Assembly: GCA_902782475.1 (NCBI GenBank)
Contig: CACZNR010000059.1
Location: 1 to 6,272, forward strand
DNA: 6,272 bases
Reading direction: 5' to 3'
Source: an uncultured Eubacteriales bacterium
GTDB lineage: Bacteria > Bacillota > Clostridia > Christensenellales > Christensenellaceae
The notes beneath the pieces are model-generated. The model did no database searches. It was not told the origin of the DNA and saw nothing but the letters and a program-made list of their open reading frames with translations. Both the position numbers and the translations under genes were made by a program. The stretch's first letter is position 1. Every line of letters begins with the position of its first letter. Positions 1 to 6,272 of this stretch are shown one piece after another.

Positions 1-2393
<2,393 letters not shown>

Positions 2394-2400
2394 ATAAAAA

Positions 2401-2431
2401 CTCCAAAAATTATGATTACTCTTCTATTATA
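2401..2431 (-). promoter_or_regulatory. Possible thrC promoter (-10 only) and ribosome binding site
   Basis: The 72-base gap between the hydrolase stop and the thrC start contains a perfect TATAAT on the minus strand (2431-2426), placing a start site near 2419 and giving a leader of about 26 bases. GGAG (2404-2401) is a well-placed Shine-Dalgarno site for the ATG at 2393. No good -35 hexamer lies at 16-18 bases; the best there is AATACT. I see no terminator hairpin after the hydrolase gene in this gap, so read-through from upstream is also possible. The ribosome binding site is more certain than the promoter. Confidence 0.4.
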
Positions 2432-2465
2432 ATGACTGGAACTTACCGAGTATTTGAACAATTCT

Positions 2466-3557
2466 TTAATTATTGATATTGCCCTTTATATTTTCAGCCA
2501 CCATCCTCAGGAACTTGGTCATGACTTCCAGGACCTTTCTCCTTCTGTCATCGTTGAGTTTCGTGAATGAGCGCAATACGCTGAAGGAGTTTCTTATCTT
2601 CTGTTCTGAAAAGTCCTTTAACGTACTGTTATCTGTATCCTTCATGAGATCATATATGGTACCGAAAAATACGTCCCTCTCCTCCATGTCCAGACCTTCC
2701 AGCCACATCTCAAAGGCATCATTAACGACTCTTCCGCTGAAGGTATGCTTATCTTCCCTCTTTATCTCTGTCACATCGATCTCCCATGAGTAGATGTCAT
2801 GCTGATAGATGCCTCTCTCATCACTGTGTATGATGACAGGTTCCTCAAGCTTCTTAAGGAGCATTCCTATTACAGAGCTCTGCGGAACGAAGGTGTTTAT
2901 CCTATCAAGTATCCTGCTGTAGCCATGATAGGAAAGGTTCTTCTGAGTAAACCCCGGACCGTCAAAATTGTAAACGGAGATGAGCTGATCAAGTCTATCC
3001 TCATTCATGTGTGAACCGGCATACACTGCAAGGTTCCCTCCTTTGGAGTGGCCTGTTATGATAACGGGATATATATAATTATCCGTGACATCCTTAAGAT
3101 ATTCCTCTGCAAGCTCCTGTGAAGGGATAGTGTCCATAAGGGACATGTTGAAGTCTTCCTTCCATCCTACGAATGTACTGTCAGTGCCGCGGTAAGAAAC
3201 GCATACCGTCTTCTTACCATTGATGTCAAGGATAAAGGAGACTGCAGAAAACTGCATCTGAAGCTCTTCGTCGAATTCATTCCTGAATCCGCATACAGCT
3301 GCGTTTCCAAATCTTCTGGAAGCTGATGCACAGCTTACAAGATCCTTATCCTTATCTATAAGGTATGTAATGCCGTTTTCTTCAGCAAATTTTCCGAACA
3401 TGCTAAAAGGTCTTGCTTCATCAAATGACTCTGAAGCAAAACCTCTGAAATCAAGATATGACAGACGGGAGAATATGAGCGCATCCACTTCGTTGAACGG
3501 AGCCTCATCAAATGAAAGATCTCCCCTCCATTTTATATATTCAAATACTGTATCCAT
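2466..3557 (-). CDS. DUF2974 (Mbeg1-like) alpha/beta hydrolase, probable lipase/esterase
   Basis: A 363-residue protein that I recognise as a DUF2974/Mbeg1-like alpha/beta hydrolase related to class 3 lipases. The N-terminus (MDTVFEYIKWRGDLSF, then NEVDALIFSRLSYLDF) is typical of this family. YRGTD at 122-126 resembles the oxyanion-hole segment of class 3 lipases. The nucleophile elbow is GHSKG at 169-173, with catalytic Ser171, followed by GGNLAVYAG. Asp199 in FDGPG and His253 in QHDIYSW are the likely remaining triad residues, by position and by family pattern. There is no signal peptide or membrane segment, so it is predicted to be cytosolic. The C-terminal 100 residues are charged and helical. 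Its ATG overlaps the stop of the DegV gene by one base (TAATG) and has no clear Shine-Dalgarno site of its own, so it probably depends on reinitiation. The substrate is unknown; a lipid ester is an inference from family and neighbour. Confidence 0.85.
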   Translation of the reverse strand: MDTVFEYIKWRGDLSFDEAPFNEVDALIFSRLSYLDFRGFASESFDEARPFSMFGKFAEENGITYLIDKDKDLVSCASASRRFGNAAVCGFRNEFDEELQMQFSAVSFILDINGKKTVCVSYRGTDSTFVGWKEDFNMSLMDTIPSQELAEEYLKDVTDNYIYPVIITGHSKGGNLAVYAGSHMNEDRLDQLISVYNFDGPGFTQKNLSYHGYSRILDRINTFVPQSSVIGMLLKKLEEPVIIHSDERGIYQHDIYSWEIDVTEIKREDKHTFSGRVVNDAFEMWLEGLDMEERDVFFGTIYDLMKDTDNSTLKDFSEQKIRNSFSVLRSFTKLNDDRRRKVLEVMTKFLRMVAENIKGNINN

Positions 3558-4417
3558 TACTTTGTCATGAACAGTATACCAAGTGTGTTCGGTCCGCAGT
3601 GGCAGGAGATCGTACTGCTTGCAGTGGTCACATGTATCTCATCAAACGTATACTTTGAAGCTATTGCCTTCCTTACAAGCTCCACTGTCTCAAGGTCATC
3701 AAGGCTTGAATATGTGATGAATATCCTTGATGTATCTATATCTTCATAGGAATCAAGTGTATCCTCTACATATTTGACCAGGACCTTTTTAAGATGTCCC
3801 CTGTACTTCTTTCCGACACCCATTGATCCATCGGCATTGTTGACGAGTATCATAGGCTTTATCTTGAGAATGCTTGCAGAAAAGGCTGTAACAGCAGAGC
3901 ATCTTCCGCCTGCTTTCATGAATTTAAGTGTATCAAGTATGAAACTTGCATGCACCTTGCCTCTCATGGCTTCTACTTCCTTGACGACATCCTCGACCTC
4001 ATATCCTTTTTCTATGAGCTCAGCTGCCTTTATTACAAGAAGACCTGTACCTGTGGAAAGATTGAATGAGTCTATGGGATAGACATTTCCCACTTCCTTT
4101 GCTGCTGCAACGCAGTTACTGTATGAGCTTGAAAGAGCTCCGCCGAGATTGAAATGTATTATGTAGTCACATCCTGTCTCCTTGAAGAGCTTTTCAAAAT
4201 ATTCCCTGTATTCAAAGGTATTGATCGCAGTTGTCTGCGGAAGTGCCTTACGGTCATAATATGCCTGGAAGATCTCCTCAGGATGTATGGTAACATTATC
4301 AAGATAGTCCTTTCCTTCAAGGATTATATGATATGGATAGCAGTGTACCTGATATCTGTCCTTAAGTTCATCCGTAAGATCGCATGTGCTGTCAGAACTA
4401 AGTAAAATCTTACTCAC
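3557..4417 (-). CDS. DegV family protein (predicted fatty-acid-binding)
   Basis: DegV/FakB-like lipid-binding protein; characterised members bind a fatty acid and present it to a kinase (FakA) for phosphorylation. I set the start at the GTG at 4417, giving 286 residues (VSKILLSSDSTCDL...), the usual family length and N-terminus. GAGAGAG lies nine bases upstream, and a good promoter predicts a transcript start near 4451. An in-frame ATG at 4477 would add 20 residues (MQFLFIIVIM...) but lies upstream of that transcript start, and another ATG at 4450 has no Shine-Dalgarno site. In 286-residue numbering the protein shows SSDSTCD, PQTT (60-63), DSFNLSTGTGLL, LKFMKAGGR (Arg172), MGVGKKYRG, and a C-terminal HCGPNTLGILF with His273. 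Where many DegV proteins have SSxLSGTY, this one reads GGALSSSY, suggesting a subfamily. No fakA-like gene is in the window. The family call is secure; the ligand is not known. Confidence 0.92.
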   Translation of the reverse strand: MSKILLSSDSTCDLTDELKDRYQVHCYPYHIILEGKDYLDNVTIHPEEIFQAYYDRKALPQTTAINTFEYREYFEKLFKETGCDYIIHFNLGGALSSSYSNCVAAAKEVGNVYPIDSFNLSTGTGLLVIKAAELIEKGYEVEDVVKEVEAMRGKVHASFILDTLKFMKAGGRCSAVTAFSASILKIKPMILVNNADGSMGVGKKYRGHLKKVLVKYVEDTLDSYEDIDTSRIFITYSSLDDLETVELVRKAIASKYTFDEIHVTTASSTISCHCGPNTLGILFMTK

Positions 4418-4426
4418 TTTCGTATA

Positions 4427-4433
4427 CTCTCTC
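4427..4433 (-). promoter_or_regulatory. Ribosome binding site deciding the DegV start
   Basis: On the minus strand GAGAGAG, within AAAAGAGAGAG, ends nine bases before the GTG at 4417. The two upstream in-frame ATGs (4450 and 4477) have no comparable site; the best before 4477 is a distant GGATG. This supports GTG initiation. Confidence 0.55.
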
Positions 4434-4457
4434 TTTTGCTGAATTTTCATAATAACA

Positions 4458-4486
4458 ATTATAAATAGAAACTGCATAAATTTCTA
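4458..4486 (-). promoter_or_regulatory. Sigma-A type promoter for the DegV-hydrolase operon
   Basis: On the minus strand the -35 hexamer TAGAAA (4486-4481, four of six matches to TTGACA) is followed, after exactly 17 bases, by a perfect TATAAT -10 (4463-4458). The predicted transcript start is near 4451, leaving a leader of about 34 bases to the GTG at 4417. This start lies downstream of the ATG at 4477, arguing against the longer DegV reading frame. Confidence 0.6.
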
Positions 4487-4499
4487 CATCCATAATATT

Positions 4500-4515
4500 A
4501 AACACTTCTGTGTTT
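4500..4515. repeat. Short perfect inverted repeat, possible operator
   Basis: AAACAC (4500-4505) and GTGTTT (4510-4515) are perfect inverted arms separated by TTCT. The repeat sits between the two divergent promoters, upstream of both -10 boxes. It could be a small operator, but six-base arms in AT-rich DNA can also arise by chance. Confidence 0.3.
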
Positions 4516-4532
4516 TCATAAACCTGACAGTT

Positions 4533-4538
4533 TATAAT
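4533..4538 (+). promoter_or_regulatory. Candidate -10 box of the redoxin (and murG) promoter
   Basis: A perfect TATAAT on the plus strand predicts a transcript start near 4545 and a leader of about 57 bases. No good -35 lies at 16-18 bases (GTGTTT at 17), so the promoter would be weak or activator-dependent. TGACA repeats at 4525-4529 and 4543-4547 flank the box. Alternative AT-rich -10-like sequences exist nearby, for example TATGAT at 4561. Confidence 0.35.
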
Positions 4539-4588
4539 AGAATGACAAAAGAATATTAAATATGATAAAGTAAGTATGCAAATAAATT

Positions 4589-4594
4589 AGGAGG
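4589..4594 (+). promoter_or_regulatory. Strong ribosome binding site of the redoxin gene
   Basis: AGGAGG sits seven bases before the ATG at 4602, an almost ideal Shine-Dalgarno site. It contrasts with murG immediately downstream, which has none at normal spacing. Confidence 0.85.
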
Positions 4595-4601
4595 GAAAGG
4601 T

Positions 4602-5147
4602 ATGGCTAAACTTGTAAAGGGACAGCAGTTCCCATGCGTTAAAGTCAATACCCTTTATAAAGGGGAAACAACAACAAAGGAGCTTATGGAAGGAAAGAAG
4701 ACAGTATTCTGGTTCCTTAGATATCTCGGATGCACAGTATGCCGTTATGACATCCATGTTGCAAGCCAGAGATATGAAGAGATAAAGGAAAAGGACGCTC
4801 AGATCGTATTCGTACTTCAGAGCAAAAAATCTCTTCTTGAAGAGGAATTAAAGGATGTAAAGCTTCCTTTCGAGATCATAAGCGATCCTGACATGCTTTT
4901 ATATAAGGAATTTGAGATCATGCCCGGAAAGGATGCTGAAGAGCTTCTTGGCGGACAGCTTGAAAAGCTTAAGGCAAAGGGTGCCGCAGCTGCAGAAGCA
5001 GGATTCTCACACGGAGAGTATGAAGGCGACGAACTTCAGCTCCCTGCAATGTTTATAGTTGACAAAGAAGGAACCATCGAATATGCAAAATATGCTGAGA
5101 ATATCATGGACCTTCCAACTATCGATGAACTGAAAGAAATATTATAA
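4602..5147 (+). CDS. Thioredoxin-fold redoxin, AhpC/TSA (peroxiredoxin-like) family
   Basis: A 181-residue cytosolic protein of the peroxiredoxin-like/redoxin superfamily, expected to carry out thiol-disulfide or peroxide-reducing chemistry; the exact substrate is unknown. After an N-terminal strand segment, the core reads TVFWFLRYLGCTVCRYD (34-50) with a CxxC pair at Cys44 and Cys47, followed by strand IVFVLQ (68-73). Pro148 in LPAMFIVDKEG is the expected cis-proline facing the active site. Residues 110-146, between the core and the cis-Pro, are charged and alanine-rich (KAKGAAAAEAG) and look like a variable insertion. The CxxC arrangement differs from the PxxxTxxC motif of classical AhpC, so it may be an oxidoreductase or a distinct peroxiredoxin-like clade. 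There is no signal peptide. Its AGGAGG site is excellent. It is probably cotranscribed with murG, 42 bases downstream. Confidence 0.85.
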   Translation: MAKLVKGQQFPCVKVNTLYKGETTTKELMEGKKTVFWFLRYLGCTVCRYDIHVASQRYEEIKEKDAQIVFVLQSKKSLLEEELKDVKLPFEIISDPDMLLYKEFEIMPGKDAEELLGGQLEKLKAKGAAAAEAGFSHGEYEGDELQLPAMFIVDKEGTIEYAKYAENIMDLPTIDELKEIL

Positions 5148-5150
5148 GAA

Positions 5151-5155
5151 AAGGA
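5151..5155 (+). promoter_or_regulatory. AAGGA: possible remote Shine-Dalgarno site of murG
   Basis: AAGGA is the most Shine-Dalgarno-like sequence before murG outside the hairpin. Linear spacing to the ATG at 5190 is 34 bases, too far for normal use. If the hairpin at 5160-5183 folds, the effective spacing falls to 10 bases (four before the stem, six after it). Confidence 0.35.
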
Positions 5156-5159
5156 TAAA

Positions 5160-5183
5160 GGGAAGAAATCTAGGTTTCTTCCC
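5160..5183 (+). promoter_or_regulatory. Perfect hairpin between the redoxin gene and murG
   Basis: Arms GGGAAGAAA (5160-5168) and TTTCTTCCC (5175-5183) pair perfectly over nine bases. A U-G wobble can extend the stem, leaving a CTAG tetraloop. It begins 12 bases after the redoxin stop and ends six bases before the murG ATG. The downstream ATATTTATG is only a weak T-tract and already includes the murG start, so a classical intrinsic terminator is doubtful. It could be a partial attenuator, a 3'-end stabiliser of the redoxin mRNA, or a structure that brings AAGGA (5151-5155) near the murG start. The structure is directly visible; the role is inferred. Confidence 0.6.
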
Positions 5184-5189
5184 ATATTT

Positions 5190-6266
5190 ATGTCTATGAA
5201 AGTATTATTGACAGGCGGCGGAAGCGCCGGACACGTAACACCAAATCTGGCCCTTGTTCCATATCTTAAGGAAGCAGGAGCAGATATCTACTATATCGGA
5301 TCAAAAGACGGTATTGAGAAGAGCATCATCGAAGAGAATTCCCTTCCCTTTTACGGAATAAGCTCCGGTAAACTCAGAAGATATTTCAGCCTCAGGAACT
5401 TTACTGATCCGTTCAGGATAATAAAGGGTTATTTTGAAGCCAAGAAATATATAAAGAAGCTTCGCCCTGATGTACTGTTCTCAAAAGGCGGTTATGTTTC
5501 CGTGCCTGTTGTCTTTGCAGCAAAGAAACTTAATGTACCTATAGTCATACACGAGTCAGACTATACTCCGGGACTTGCAAACAGGCTGTCCCTTCCGAAG
5601 GCAGAAAAAATATGCCTTTCCTTCGAGTCTGCCGCTAAGGACCTTCCGAAGGAAAAATGCATCGTTACAGGTGCACCTATAAGAGCCAGCATACTTGAAG
5701 GAGACCGCGAAGCCTTCTTTGAAAGATATGACATGGACAGAAGCAAGCCTGTACTTCTCATAATGGGTGGAAGCCTCGGGGCTCTTGCTGTCAATAATGC
5801 AGTAGATGAGAACATAGATTATCTGCTCGGTCTTTTCAATGTGGTACACATCCGTGGCAAAGACAAGATAAATGAATCATTAAAGGACAGACAGCACTAT
5901 GTACAGATCGAGTACATAAATGAAGGACTGGATGACATATTTGCAGCAACGGACTACATGATATCCAGATCCGGCAGCAATGCTATATTTGAGATACTTG
6001 CACTCAGGATCCCTAACCTTCTCATACCACTGCCTCTCGAGGCAAGCCGTGGAGACCAGATACTTAATGCTCAGTTCTTTGAGAAGCAAGGCTTCTCTCT
6101 GATACTCATGCAGAACGATATCACCTCCGATACATTTAATGCAAAGGTACAGGAGCTCATCGAAAAAGGTCCAATGATGAAAGAGAATATGGAAAAGAGC
6201 CCTCTTGGAAACGGAGCAAAGCTCATCAGCGAAACTATACTCAAGGCAGCAAAAAAGCATGAATGA
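5190..6266 (+). CDS. murG: MurG, undecaprenyl-PP-MurNAc-pentapeptide GlcNAc transferase
   Basis: GT28, GT-B fold glycosyltransferase that transfers GlcNAc from UDP-GlcNAc to lipid I, making lipid II at the inner face of the cytoplasmic membrane. The 358-residue length is normal. The N-terminal glycine loop GGGSAGHVTPN (9-19, His15) and KGGYVSVP (99-106) are lipid I-side motifs. HESDYTPGLANR (121-132) follows. The C-terminal donor domain has GGSLGA (193-198), HIRGKD (220-225), SRSGSNAIFE (259-268) with Glu268, and LPLEASRGDQILNAQFF (281-297) with Gln290. All key positions are present, so it should be active. The ATG at 5190 is used, with the ATG at 5196 (residue 3) as an alternative; neither has a Shine-Dalgarno site at normal distance. 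The neighbours are not the mra/mur/fts genes, so this is a stand-alone murG. It ends six bases before the window edge. Confidence 0.95.
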   Translation: MSMKVLLTGGGSAGHVTPNLALVPYLKEAGADIYYIGSKDGIEKSIIEENSLPFYGISSGKLRRYFSLRNFTDPFRIIKGYFEAKKYIKKLRPDVLFSKGGYVSVPVVFAAKKLNVPIVIHESDYTPGLANRLSLPKAEKICLSFESAAKDLPKEKCIVTGAPIRASILEGDREAFFERYDMDRSKPVLLIMGGSLGALAVNNAVDENIDYLLGLFNVVHIRGKDKINESLKDRQHYVQIEYINEGLDDIFAATDYMISRSGSNAIFEILALRIPNLLIPLPLEASRGDQILNAQFFEKQGFSLILMQNDITSDTFNAKVQELIEKGPMMKENMEKSPLGNGAKLISETILKAAKKHE

Positions 6267-6272
6267 TCTGAC

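Larger units (their letters stand above)
4418..4601. other. Divergent intergenic regulatory region
   Basis: This 184-base AT-rich gap separates the divergently transcribed DegV and redoxin genes and must hold both promoters. It contains a good minus-strand promoter, a plus-strand TATAAT, a short perfect inverted repeat (4500-4515), and two TGACA direct repeats (4525-4529 and 4543-4547) flanking the plus-strand -10. I see no RNA gene or riboswitch in it. Confidence 0.7.

Noticed and set aside
2394..2465. Intrinsic terminator or T-box leader between the hydrolase gene and thrC
   Set aside because: No stable GC-rich stem followed by a T-run is present, and 72 bases is too short for a T-box leader.
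2473..3014. Plus-strand open frames opposite the hydrolase gene
   Set aside because: They are antisense shadows of the recognisable alpha/beta hydrolase, with no family signature.
3567..4405. Plus-strand open frames opposite the DegV gene
   Set aside because: The opposite strand carries all DegV motifs; these frames show no domain of their own.
4418..4477. N-terminal membrane anchor (MQFLFIIVIM) on the DegV protein
   Set aside because: It lies upstream of the likely transcript start, is not typical of the family, and is short; it is more likely untranslated leader and promoter sequence.
5556..6260. Minus-strand open frames of 84-126 codons opposite murG
   Set aside because: They are antisense to intact, motif-complete MurG and have no recognisable protein features.
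6263..6271. ATGA overlap at the murG stop suggesting a coupled downstream gene
   Set aside because: The ATG at 6263 is followed by ATC and then TGA, so the frame closes after two codons. Any next gene must start beyond the window.

Overview
The window looks like an ordinary chromosomal stretch of a Gram-positive Clostridia-type bacterium, most likely Lachnospiraceae (Butyrivibrio/Pseudobutyrivibrio-like). This is inferred from the moderate-to-low GC content, heavy use of AGA/AGG (Arg), ATA (Ile) and CTT (Leu), strong AGGAGG-type ribosome binding sites, and the gene families present. These include a DegV-family lipid-binding protein, a DUF2974/Mbeg1-like alpha/beta hydrolase and a murG outside a division/cell-wall cluster. 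There are no mobile elements, CRISPR arrays, tRNAs or rRNAs.

Layout. The left three quarters (1 to about 4417) is a run of four genes on the minus strand. In transcription order these are a DegV-family protein (4417-3557), a DUF2974-type alpha/beta hydrolase (3557-2466), threonine synthase thrC (2393-897) and tryptophanyl-tRNA synthetase trpS (885 to the left edge, C-terminus cut off). The first two overlap by one base (TAATG) and are almost certainly translationally coupled. thrC follows after 72 bases with its own -10-like box and Shine-Dalgarno site, so it may start a second transcription unit. trpS follows thrC by 11 bases, and its Shine-Dalgarno site overlaps the thrC stop codon. The right quarter is on the plus strand: a thioredoxin-fold redoxin (4602-5147), then murG (5190-6266). 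The 184-base divergent region 4418-4601 must hold promoters for both directions. The best of them, TAGAAA-17-TATAAT on the minus strand, settles the start of the DegV gene.

Function. DegV proteins bind fatty acids (FakB-type), and the coupled hydrolase has a lipase-like GHSKG nucleophile elbow, so the pair may handle lipid breakdown and fatty-acid capture. thrC and trpS are housekeeping amino-acid and translation genes. MurG makes lipid II for peptidoglycan. The redoxin carries a CxxC motif and probably acts in thiol redox or peroxide defence.

The most notable non-coding signal is a perfect 9-bp hairpin 6 bases upstream of the murG start. murG has no Shine-Dalgarno site at normal spacing, but an AAGGA lies just 5' of the hairpin and would sit at an effective spacing of 10 bases if the hairpin folds. 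I found no convincing wholly new biological system; the hairpin arrangement and the DegV-hydrolase pair are the best leads.
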